From contig NC_060108.1 in NCBI RefSeq assembly GCF_021155765.1, positions 24,577,025 to 24,641,024 of the forward strand: a stretch of 64,000 nt of DNA, read 5' to 3'. The position numbers and the translations under genes were made by a program. The notes under the pieces are model-generated. The model did no database searches. It was not told the origin of the DNA and saw only the letters and a program-made list of their open reading frames with translations. This DNA comes from Diprion similis. Taxonomy: Eukaryota > Arthropoda > Insecta > Hymenoptera > Diprionidae. Shown here piece after piece: positions 24,661 to 37,000 of this stretch. Numbering within the stretch: the first letter of the stretch is position 1; each line of letters opens with the position of its first letter.

Positions 24661-27600
24661 GATACACCGTGGTACATTGTCAGCTGTGGTAGTTGAGACG
24701 ACACCCTTTGCAGCAACGGCTGTAAACCTGGTCCGCCCAACAACGTACATACATATATAGGGTATTCGTTGAAAGACCTGGAGGGTTAACGACCAGACAA
24801 TGGTAGACGTTGTTTCTTCTCCACTCGCTGCTGAGCTCCTAGTTTTATCTTATATCGTTTTTTTTTGTGTTTCTTTTTCTCCGTCCTTCTTTCTTTCAAT
24901 CATCGTTACGGAGCTGTTAGCGGTGGGAATCTACCAGCGGAGAATCACTGAAGATAACCTTAAGGCTATAAAAAACAGTCTGAGATCATTTTCGAGATGC
25001 CTTCATTTTCCAGTTCTGCCAATAGCGAAAAGGGTTAGTTATTATTAGGTTGCATCGGGGTATTTCTTGAGGAATTTGATGCACGCCTGTTTGTCGCAAG
25101 CTCGAAACAATAACTAGGTCTACTCCGGAACTGGTACAGTGGATTCCTTTAAGCCTGCACGAAGTATATCTCCGTAGAATACGGCATGAATATACTTTGT
25201 GTAACACGCTTCTCCACCTAAAGAGATAGAGTGTTAAATCCATTCCTCGGGGCATCGAGGCACGCGTACTTCAAACGTTAAATATTTGAAGAAAACTCAG
25301 TCAGACACTGTATTTAACCGACAGAAAACCGCATGAGCCGGGCATAACGAACTTTGAGGAATGAAGAAAGCTCTTTTCACGTACTCTTTTACTTTATATA
25401 TCATACGTACGCAGTGGGATAAGAATTGGGGTGAGTTTTTCGCACAATTTCAGAATCGAAGCAGTTTTACTCGATTAAACAATATAAACAAATAGCTGAT
25501 TTTTTACTTCTTCAAATAATGAACCGAACAGTAAGTAGTTTGGAAAACTCGTTTATTCGAATTTTCTCATAAAGGGAAAAGTTAGGCGTGATAGTTCATT
25601 TTTAGAAGGAATTTGATTTGGCCTTGTATTTTCTCTATTCCCGGATTTCGAATCAGAAACACTGTGCGGAGTATAGAAATTCAGACTTTACAGCTCTGAA
25701 TAGGAATCATCTCATTTTTCCATTCTCTATCCAAACAGCCTTCTGCGTATATATTTGCACTCGGCGACCTTGAGTGTAAAAGGATTTCATTTTATCCGCT
25801 ATCTGCAACGAGATGGAACTGAAGCGGATTTCGCACGTTTCTGCCATCGATGTTTGCGAAACTAACGCAAAGCTCCTCAAGGTTTTCAGGCAGACAGACT
25901 GACTCTTGGGTGTTTTCAGGTATAACCGAAATTGAGCTCGAAACCTGATCAGGATTATCTCAACTGTCATTTCATTCCAAATCGCAGATACGGTTTAGAG
26001 TTCGATGCGTAATTTCCGCATTTGTTCGCTCATGAATATGCGGATTGTGGTTAATCGAGTTCGCCGTCAATGATCAAGGCATTCGTCGGATTAATTGGTG
26101 TCATTGAAGATAAGTGTCGTGCGATACCGAATGAGAAATCCCGCAGTGATTGATGATTCAACGAGTTTGTTCGTGAGATCGTCGGAGGTAGATTGACTGA
26201 TTGATGCCTGTTCGTCTCCGAGATTTCAGGCGGAAGGTGTCGGAGATATAAAGTGATTGACAAGTGGATAGAGGAGGATGGGAATCCCCTTGATGTAGAA
26301 GCCGCATTCTTCTTCTCCGATGTCACTCGTCTAACGTTTCCAATCAAGATAAATCCCTCGGAGTTGTTCTGGCTCAGTTGTCGCATAGCAGCAAGCCCGG
26401 ACCTAAAGTACCTAACAAGTAGGTATAAGTATCCCGACTCTACTAGAACCAATCGGAGCCGGAGAATCGACTGGAGAAGTGTTTGCACAAGGGCTGTAAT
26501 CACCCCGTTGATGGCACGGCCGCATGCTACTTCTGCAGAAAATAGATTTCAATATTTCACGAGGCACATGTATCGCCGGCCAGTTGCATATCGATCGAAA
26601 ACACGAGTTATAACACTCTTGTATATAGACGACGGCCGATTGTAGGTACGTCTCTAGACTGTTTCGAATTACGTCGAGTAATTCATAGGTAGCATATACC
26701 TTGTGTACCCTTCCATGCCCTTGTGTATCTCGAGTGTGATTAGCAAGAATTCATAAGCAGTCGTTCTTTACGAGGCGGTCGTAAACCTGCATCGATATAC
26801 GACTAGGTAATGAACTCGTCTAGACTGACGAGATTTTAATTAAGCTTCGAGGAGTCGTAATATTATAAAATCCGTTGGTTTTTTCACCCCAATGAATTCG
26901 CAGCGCTGTGAATACGACGAAGCGAGGATGAGGTAAGGATATTTGCGGCTTTTTCATGTGTTTGGGATTTAAAGAAACGATGAAACGGATAAAACGAACA
27001 TTGGATAAATGAATTTGAAACGGTTCCCTTTCTCACTTTCACAGATTTCATTCGCCGTCCAAAAAAATCCGAGAGAGCGATAAATCAGTCGTAGCTACGT
27101 ATAATCGACGTATAAATTGGAGATAAACAGAGTTACGATTTATCTGGACGGCTTCTGCACGCAGGAAGATTATCGAGGTGCACAATGGACGTTTGGGAAC
27201 ATTAATCGTTCGGAAGATTTGAATCTCGGTATTATAAATCGTGAAAATTGAACTCCTACGATTACGGAGAAAAATGAGAGTGTGGCAGAGCGTAGACGGA
27301 TGATGAAAGGACCTCCTCCTTTCTGAAGCATCACGTCGAAGGAAACGGCGTAAAATTCCATCATTTGATCGTCTCCTCTTTTTACGAGGAGATGTTTTGA
27401 ATACGAGGCGAAGTACCCAGCACGGCCATACATTACAGGCTTGATTTCTCGGGACGCGACCATTTCGCATGACAAATGTTCCCACTTCTCGTCAGTCATT
27501 AGCTACAGTGATGAGCGGAGTGAAAATGGAACGTGGAAAGAACTGACAAGGAAGGTATCCCAGGTCGATCTCTCTGATTTAATTAGTTTTGTAACATTTT

Positions 27601-30600
27601 ATAGTAGACTAAAAACTAATCGATACGTATCGTTGGGTTTCCACTTTTGGGGGTTGTGAAATATTTTTTGTATTAGTAATTGGTCTACTACAACATGTTA
27701 CAAAACAAATCAATTGGGAGCGATCAACCTGGGAAAACTTCCTTGTCAGATTCAAATCAAACGTGTTCTTTATGTATTGCAAATGAAATCACGTGCAGGT
27801 GCTACACTCTTAACAGCTGGTCAACTTTTCTTGAAATCGTGAAATTTCAACCATCAACCACTCAACAAAACATCAATGTAATTACCAAAGCTGAAGCGGA
27901 AATTCGATAAGCAATGCTTACAAGTACCTACTACATCGTCCAAGACAATGAGAATCTCACCAGAGATACGGGAACAGGTACAATCTCTTCCACGCCATAC
28001 CCAAAGCCCTTATGCTGGTATAATTTAGTCACAACAGGCCATAACGACGCCAATTAAATTCTCCCGTGACTCGTGCTAATCTCAGATGTACCAAGACAAT
28101 GCATTCTCCCCGCGTCTGGATCAGAAACAAACGTGAAGTGATCGGTTTCCAGTTAAGACCGACTCTATTCAGGCCTTTATCCCCCATGGCAGGCTTCATC
28201 GTGTTGCCATTATTCACTGGGAAATGGACTCGTCCCATCAGGAAAAGGGAGATACACGTGGTTCGCACAGTGAATTCCATCGTTCTCCATCCGACGCAGA
28301 TTCGAACCAAACCGGGAAATTGGAACTGACAATGTCCTCGAAGGTTCTCCGGTTTTTCTTGTTACGTAACGTAAGAGGCATACGAGAGTATGGAGATTGC
28401 GTGTTTATTCAGCTCGAAGTTGCCGCGGTTGTTATTCCCATGCGGTATATCGACGAAAGCTCAGGTTCCAGCGCAGTCTGTCCTGGCAAACGTGTTCCAA
28501 CGAACAAAGGACCAAGTATGCTCTTGAAAAGTCGATGGATTATAAGGATTGATATGGGTCGGTGACACGCACCTGTCACCCATTCGCCTGCGGACTTAAA
28601 CAATGAGCATATATCGTTACTCACCGACCCAGAGAGTGCATCATCACTTGCTGATCCAGACAGCGTAATTTAACTTGCGGAATCAGGAATGAGTAAAAGC
28701 AGACGTCCCCTGACTGAGTTCCAGCGATTATGCAACGCGGAATTTCCACTTCAGTCCGATTGTTAGGGACATAGCTTTTGTCGTTTCGATACGCGGTTCG
28801 TCCATGAGAAATGTAGGAAGAGATCGATCTGAGGGTCCGTCAAGTTGACACCACCAGCCTTGTCAGTTGCGGTTATCAAGATAATAGATCAAGGTTGCGA
28901 GCCTCGCTTGCCTGCATGTCTATTCCGCGCCCCTGTAATCGGAGATTAACTTGTTTCAATTCCCGCCGCGACGGCGCGTGTATATTTGTACTTTGGGACC
29001 GATCGAAGCCCGATGGATCCTGCTGATTCGAAATGGTTGTCCCAAAAGGGATGTGAAAAAAGGAAACGAGGAAAACTCGGCGATGTTAAGCCTCGGTTCT
29101 ATCCTCGAGACCTTGAGAAATCCAAGTGCCAAAGGCCACAAGGTTTCACTGAACGAAGATTTATTTCAAGAATTTAATGGACTCTGGGCTCGATATGGTA
29201 GTCAGGTATCGATAAACGATGAGAACTTCAAGCTCGTTAACAAAGTTGAACTTTTAATCTGTGTCTCGTTCTTTCGCGGTGGATAATACCACGTTTGCTC
29301 TTCACCTCGTTCTCCATTCGGCTGAAAAAATTATAAGATCACGCGGTAACCTGGTCACTGTAAAGACCATAATCACTTGTCCGATTCAATTCGCTACATT
29401 ACACCAATTGTCCAAATCATTACCTTTCGCCTGGCTAATGCTAATTTGCAAATCAGATCACGTTCTGACATAGAAAAAGAGAAGTTAAATCAACACGCTA
29501 TTGCGAAACGAAATAGGTGTTCTAAACTTAACCTACTTACAAACTGGAAGAAGAATTTACTCTCCAAGTTTTTCGACATTCCAAAGTCATCACCAGTTTT
29601 TCATTCGCAAGCTCAAATTTCACACCAAATTTGGTTTATTCAAGTTTGTCGCAGTAATGAGCTACTCCCAATCCCGATTGGCTGAGAAGGTAAGAGTTCG
29701 AAATCACGAAACACTTGTGACGTAGATCGCACGTTGCGTTGGGCCGAGTGAGGCGCGCGCGCGTGTTTATTCGGCATGTGTGGGGCTAACTGGTCTACAA
29801 TAATTGTATGATTGTGGGAGACTATATTAAGCTTAACTAAGTCACTATTTATATGAGTGCGGACCCGGCAAATCTCTTACTCATCGCCAGACGGCGGATA
29901 AGCCCACGTTGCGAAACGTCGAGTCTTTCTATATAGAATTGCAAGTAACAAGAAAAGGAACAACAAACCGCACTGTTTACAGTTTGTTTGTTTCATTTCG
30001 TTGTTGCGTTCTTTCACTCGGTTTTCAATTTCTCGACAGATCAGCGAACGATCACTGATCACTGATCAGCTCTTACATCGAGGTCGTTGCGATTGAAATG
30101 CATTGAAATTTGAATGCGATGTAAAACGAAATGAAAAAATAAGAATAAAAAAAATCATGATTCAAGAAGCTCGTAAATTTTCAACGAAAATTACTGCGTA
30201 ATTTCAAACGCAAAAAACTAATCTTCCGAACGTGTGTTATCGACGAACGTATTTTAGGGGAATTTTTTTTCTAACCTGTTGATTCTAAGCCCCCGCGAAA
30301 ACTTTGCTCCGCATAAATTAAGCATTATACGTATGGATATTTCTGATGAAATGGAAAATCTAGTGGGAATTAGCAGAGGCATGTGTAGGGACAGTGATTG
30401 AAATAAAAAAAATTATTTACCGTATAGTGATAAAATCAAACTATTTGTACGATTGGAGCAGAGATAAAAAGGAAGAATAATAAACACTCGAACAATAGTG
30501 CAAATCATAGTGCTGCCACGGTGTGTTTGCGGTATAAATGGCATTGGTTAAACCGATTTTGGCAGACAGGATGGAGAAAGGACTGGGGTGAGTTGATAAA

Positions 30601-31076
30601 GTTCTTTCAAACGTAATTTGTGCAATCAGTGTGCTTGCAGCAAAATTTATTCGCATGTAATTTCATTCGTTCATTTGCGATTGAGTAGTTTACAAAGGAA
30701 GAATTTATAAATCATTTGCATAATTTCGAAAATTGTGTTTAATCAGTTGCTGATTGGAATTTGCAAAGAATAGTGGAACGCAGGTATTAGGAAATAAAAC
30801 TAAAATCTAAAAGACACTTTGTTCTAATTCAATGTACAAACTAATCAATCAACTGCTTTTGATCGTAGGTATATAAATAAAAAATATGAGATGGCAGAAA
30901 CTGTTCCAAATGCATGACGATTAAGTCAAATTGTATATTGATTGCATTTTCAATAATATAATTACAAACAGCGTCAGAATCGCACGTGCGGAAAAGAATT
31001 TCCGTGACAAAGTATCGAGAAGTGATTTGAAATTTTTCATCCTGATTTTTCCATTCTATATAGACACCACGCACAA

Positions 31077-34000
31077 ATGCTCCTGAATTCCGGCTTCCCG
31101 AGAGTTCTCGGACCAATCACGAAGAAAGGTGGAGAGAAAGTGTTTCCAGGAAGGAAACACGGAGCACACATCAGCGTCGTCGCAACGAAACATCAGTATT
31201 CCTCAAATCCCAGAGGGGTATTCGCTCAGGTACCTTTACGATTTTTTTCACGGCCTTTTCTCACTCGACTGTTGTTCAGGCTATTCGCGTTTTCACGCTG
31301 CTTGCAATTTTTCGCACGAAAAAGTGAGGCAAATGGTCCACTAAAAGCGTTACTCTTTTTACGAGACTTTTCGCCTCAGGACGGTTATATTGCCGGTGGA
31401 AAATAGCTATGATATTATTGCTGCATATATTCTACGAGCTAAACGACAGGTGGGTATAAAGAATTGACTGAAACTAGTTTCGCGCTGGAGAAAATATCAT
31501 TGATATCGCAATAAAAATTAATTAATTATTTTCATTGTAATTGTCGCGATAATATTGTAGTTTACGGTTCTCGAAAGCTCGTTTTTTGTTTTTCTTTTTT
31601 TGGTACCAGTGAAGAAAAGAATTTGAAAAGTCGTTGGTACAATCGAACTTGAATATTAATTGCGGCGTTCAAGCAGTTTAATTTCGTTTTCATTCATCAA
31701 TATCTATATTCTATAGGAAAGCAAATTACAAATTGAAAATATATATAGTAATTGATTATAATTAATGCAAACACGTTTATGTAGTTTGCTGGTAAAATGT
31801 GTATATTTTCCTTGGAACGAGAAAATCTGAAATGAAGAAATCTAAATACGATTTCTAACCAAGTAGAAAAGCAGTAGTTATAAGAACTTCGCGTTGTGCT
31901 ACATTTCTAGACGAAATCGCAATTTCTCAGTGAAAGTTCTTCGGCGTTAGGACCGCTTGAAGCTATTTAAGAAAATCCTGGAGAATACATTTGAGATCTC
32001 TGAAATCCCAGCACTCTGGGCAAGAGCAATGGTATTCAATAAGTGCTTCTACTTCGGGCGCTTAAACGTGAAGGACGTTAAGCTGCTTTTAAAAAATTCA
32101 CCATCACGATTCCACCTAAAGTCCAAGATGAAGCTTTCCAAAGAGCTTGTAAATCCGAGATATACAAGATTCATCTTAAAGTACAGTTTCAATTAGAGCT
32201 TTACCCGCCATAGCGGCGACGAATCTTTCCCACATTAATCAGAAACCCCCGCAATGCGTATAATACAACTGTTGATTGAATTGAGCAGGCAGCCAACGCG
32301 AACAAACTTCATCCAGAGATATTACTCGATTTAGTTAACCCAACTTATTCATACCCTCTCACAGTCGAATAGTTAAGTGCTTGACTAATGAAGCACAGAT
32401 CTAATTTCAAGACTGAAAAAATATCATCAGCATGATGGAATGTAAGTTTTACTACTTGACGTCTATCCAAGTTATGACAAAATTCCATAAATGATGAATT
32501 CACTTAGCTAATTCGTGTTCCTTTAGACAACTTTTCATGACTTCGGCTACGACTTTAACAACAAAGATAAATCAACTCTCATATGTTGATTGAATTCTTC
32601 AAAACTGGAACACGTTTCAACTTTATTGCTTGGGCCGAAGCGTTTTCGCGCCCTTCGACACTGAGGCGTCAAAGGAGGTTTGTGAAGACAAGGGACGCGG
32701 TTCAATCCGGTTGGAGTAAAGTGTATCCTTAAGGTCGTTAGAGTTTATTGTGTCATTTCATCTAGCCCCCGGGATTCATTTCATCTTATCCCAACCACGA
32801 ATTGCGTGAGATATTTTCTTCAAAAACTTGATCCGCCACACTCAAGGTTTACCGAGTCACTCAACGTGCCCCAAAACGAGGCATCAAACGCGTTCCAACC
32901 CTTCGCCAGGAAATATAATCAGCAACTCTTGCATAAAGCGCGGTGGATGATAATTATAGGTTATACGGGGGTGCTTAGAATATGCTCTCACTATATCTTG
33001 AATCTCGTTACCATGTTTACCAATTTTCCCCAGCTGTCCGTAAGCCTCAATTTCCGGAAGCGTCACTCGACGAGAGCTTTTCCCGCACATCCATGACGCA
33101 CATGTTACCTACATAGACGAGCACACGACGACACTCCCTCAAATTATCATCACCATCATCTTCGTCGTCCGATCTTACCTCCTTTGAAATGCAAATGTTT
33201 GCATGTTTTTTCAGTGCCTCGTTACCGGAGCCGTGCTATTACTCACGGCCGGATGTGGTATGCCGATAGGATACAGCGCCATACTTCTTCCAAAACTTGC
33301 TAAAACGAACGGATCGTTGCAAGTGGACGAAGACCTGGGCTCGTGGATTGGTAAGTGATGAATGTTGCTCGATTTGTTCCTCTCGAACATGATTAAAATT
33401 TATAAGGGCGGCTGAGGAAAGGATCGGTTGGTTTTTGATCGCGTTTGGGGTTGACAAACGGTTGGTAATTAGCCGATGCACGGAAAGCACAGGAAGGCGA
33501 GGACTTTCGCCGTGGTACAAATGGTTGCACTGTATACTCGGAGATTAGTGAGTAACGATGTTATTTATTAGATCGCCGGAACCCTCTACTGGATGGTAAA
33601 ATGACCGTTTAAAGTGGCAAAGAAATTCGCGATTGACCCACGCGTTGTGTGCGGACAGCGAACTTACTGACCCAGATATATTTTTTTCATTGGATAATAT
33701 TGTCTCCAGCGACGATATTATAGTAATTCATCTTCCCCTGCCGCCCGGCTGTACCGCCTGTCGGTAGGTACTGACTAAGAGGTTGACGATTCGCGAACGG
33801 CACTATACAACCCATTTGACAGCCGCGCGAAATTAGATATCTCCATACCATCCACGCCGACAAAGGAGTTTCGCGAAACGCCCCATTTCCCAGACTTTTC
33901 CCCAGGATCACCGCATCAGCAGCTTCCGGAGTCCCGGCGGTGGGACTTCCGACGGCGACGTGAATAACGGAGGGACGAAAAAACTGGAAATCATCGAGAT

Positions 34001-37000
34001 TATGATCCCAGGACAACGTGCGACGGGCAATTGACGTCGGACCGAGTCATTGACACAGATACATGAATTCATTGAATAATTTCGTGCGGTCCTCTTGGGG
34101 CACGTGAAACGTCGGTACAACCGTCGGTACAGGTTTAAAATGCATTTATTTTCACCACCACGTTGTCAACTCGGTGTCACTGCTTCCAAGGGGTTAACGT
34201 TTCGTTATTTTCCTACCGAATTGATGCAAGCTCGGGTCACCCGCCAACGAGCGGCACGGCACGTCTCACTTGGTGTACCGAGGGTTCGCTAAATTCCCGA
34301 TCAGGGGGTGAAACATTGAATGGAGCCTGAAGCCCCGCGCTAAAAACGATGAACGAGAAGCGTGCGAACGAACCGATCGAGTGGTTGATTTGCACTCATG
34401 TCATCGGGTAATTCTGGCTACACCACGTCTCCCCTTCGTTTATGGAATGGGGTTGTTTTTCAAATTTTTACGTCTTTCAGTCAGTCATTATTATCCCCGA
34501 GACTGGAACAATTTATGGATTTCTGCGAGAGTGTCTTATGTCACGTTTATCAAACGAAAGTACGACAGGATATGTAATTTCCAGTTTTCGTCGTGGAATC
34601 GGCCCAGCAATGGTCATTAAGGTTCCAGAATTATTGACGGAAAATTGACGGTCAGAGAATTTTCGAGGTTTAAAAGAATAAGGCAAGTGTCGTGTATTGT
34701 GGAAGGATCTGGAACCAAGGATCGGTGTGAATTGCGTTGTGTGTGCGTGTAGAGACGTTGCCAAAACCGGATACCCTGACCTACTGATCAAGCCTGATTT
34801 TTGCAAAGACAATTTAGCTATTAGTGTTAAGGGCGTTTTATTTCGTTCTTTCTATATGGCAGTGACAATTTGTCGTGCCGTTAGAATTGATTTACTTAAA
34901 CGGATGTATTAACCAGCCCGCACCACCCATACGAGAAGCGTACAACGCGTAGGAAGGAAGTGAAATGTGTGTCAAGGTCAACGCATAATGCTTGACCTTC
35001 AAAACACTGTAACCACTTCTGCTTTTGCCCGGTATGCAATAATAGATTAATCCCAATTCCCAGTACGACGTACCTTTTATTATTAACGTAATACCGAGCG
35101 CAGTTGATGATCGTCCGGCTGAATGCAGTCACCAGCTATGGAGCCCTATAATACCCGTTGCACTTGATCTTTGATCGTGATCGTTTTTACCTTGTCCCTA
35201 AGCCGCGAACCACGCTCTAGGTCAACACTTGCGCAACTTATTGCATTGGACTGCATTTATTGCTACTGCAAGTGTGTGCAATAGATTGATTACACTGTTG
35301 CAAAGGCAACTGCAGATAATGGACAGTTGTGCCTTTTATACTTGATGATTGGATAAACAGGAACTTCATCAGTGAGGCAGACGCTTTAACGATTCTTACT
35401 TTCCACACCTCGAATGCAACTACAGTCATTTCACTGAACTTGTTCGGCTGTATATCATAATTATCCATCTATAGATCACTCTGCATTCTCATGGGACTCA
35501 AACTCCGATGTAATGTGTATATAAAAATACTTTTACCTCCAATGCGATAATCGCTCGTCATTTGACAATGAGACGCCTCCCTTCCTGTCGTTGCAGCGAC
35601 AAACCGAGTCGAAGGCGTGTAATGGGTACTAACACGAAAGTTCATTACAGTCGTTTGAAATTTTTATCAAGCAGTGGGTAATTGAAAAAGTTATTAAAAG
35701 CTTTTGAGTTTCATTCGATGAATTCTTGAGTAATCGAGTTACGCTCCTCCGTCACGTCGTTCACTCTATGCCACCTCGCTTATATACTTGGCGCCGAACA
35801 GGCTACCTCCCTGCTTTTATTTCCCCTTTTCTACTCTTATTTCCTCACTTCTTCGTCACTATCTCTCAGGGAGTATCAGACTCTGGACCAAACTTGATTC
35901 TATCCAGGTCGCCATCAGAACCATTCAATCCTTTTCCGCGCTATTACGCGTTTACACCGCAGGGTGTCCTACTTGGATTCTTAATCGAGGACAAAAAACC
36001 CTTCAACACTCGGAGCGTCATAATAACTTCTAAAGACGGTTCTTCGATACATATTGAATTTCGGACAGATCGAGTGTTTCCAGTTCCACGATATCCTCAC
36101 GTTTTTCTTCCTGAGTTTAAATCATATATTTCTGTCCAGAATTTCTCTAGAATATACGGTCAACGTGTAGTAACACAAAAAGAAACAACGCCACGTTGCT
36201 TCTGTCAAGAAAATAATACGAAGTGAAACTTCATTATAATTTTATCACAGTGAAAAAGATAAGATCGTAAAGATGAAAATCAAAAATAAATATGTGCTCA
36301 GTAAAACGTGAATTTTTATTGCATTTTCTCTGAATTGGAACATTGAACATCGGTGAAAACATTTTTCGTTTAAATTTCAACCAAATTCATTTTTCTTGCC
36401 CAGACGACAGATCAATGACATCAGACCCCTTTATGAAATCCTTTTACGTTTCCCACCGCAGTTGTTTTGGGTTTCCATCATGTTTGTTTATTTTTTCAGC
36501 CTCGGTACACAGTCTGGCTGCGCCGTTTGGCTCGCTGCTCTCGGGTCCCTTGATGGACGCGATTGGCAGACGAGGAGCGTTGCAAATATCTGCAATTCCG
36601 CTGGCCGTGGGTTGGATCGTTATGGGGTTGGCGCAGAACATAACGTGCATTATAGCCGGGAGAATAATGTCAGGATTCGCGGTTGGCCTCGTCGTTGTGC
36701 CCGGTCAGGTGAGTTGAGCATAATCACAGCTCGCGTCCTTACGGAGTTGACATTACCATTTTCCACCCACAAAAGCTTCTTCTCCCGCAAAGGCCGAAAG
36801 CCCTTCCGGCGTAAGCTTTGCCGCTTTTGCTAAAGCACAGCGGCTGCAGGAGGAATGCTTGACTCAAAGGTGAAGAAAGAATAAAAAACAACTTCATTCC
36901 GACAGGTTCTTCTCGGCGAAATAGCGGATCCTGGCCTACGGGGCATCCTGGTCGGCGCACCCTTCGCCACCTATAGTTTCGGAATTCTCCTGGTATACGC

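Larger units (their letters stand above)
16905..31076. other. Gene-poor spacer upstream of the sugar transporter gene
   Basis: Over 14 kb without a gene I can support. The longer open frames (18121-18705 +, 26051-26503 -, 27048-27485 -, 28951-29286 +) overlap others on the opposite strand and match no family I know. Exceptions worth a look are the foldback at about 21.9-22.4 kb and the small secreted-like frame at 24427-24660. Short tandem words occur at 20155-20188 (AACGTATAACGTAT-type) and at about 30046-30067 (GATCACT). Confidence 0.45.

Noticed and set aside
24980..25005. TGAGATCATTTT, matching the first 12 bases of the bantam microRNA
   Set aside because: The match ends there, and I could not see a flanking sequence that would pair into a precursor hairpin.
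28290..28312. GGTTCGAATC on the minus strand, like a tRNA T-loop / B box
   Set aside because: The bases on either side do not form a five-pair T stem, and no acceptor stem or anticodon arm is found.
28951..29286. 111-codon plus-strand frame upstream of the transporter
   Set aside because: No family resemblance, an overlapping frame on each strand, and no link by phase to the transporter exons.
35726..36226. 166-codon open frame inside a transporter intron
   Set aside because: No recognised domain, no splice or promoter context, and overlapping alternatives; treated as chance.
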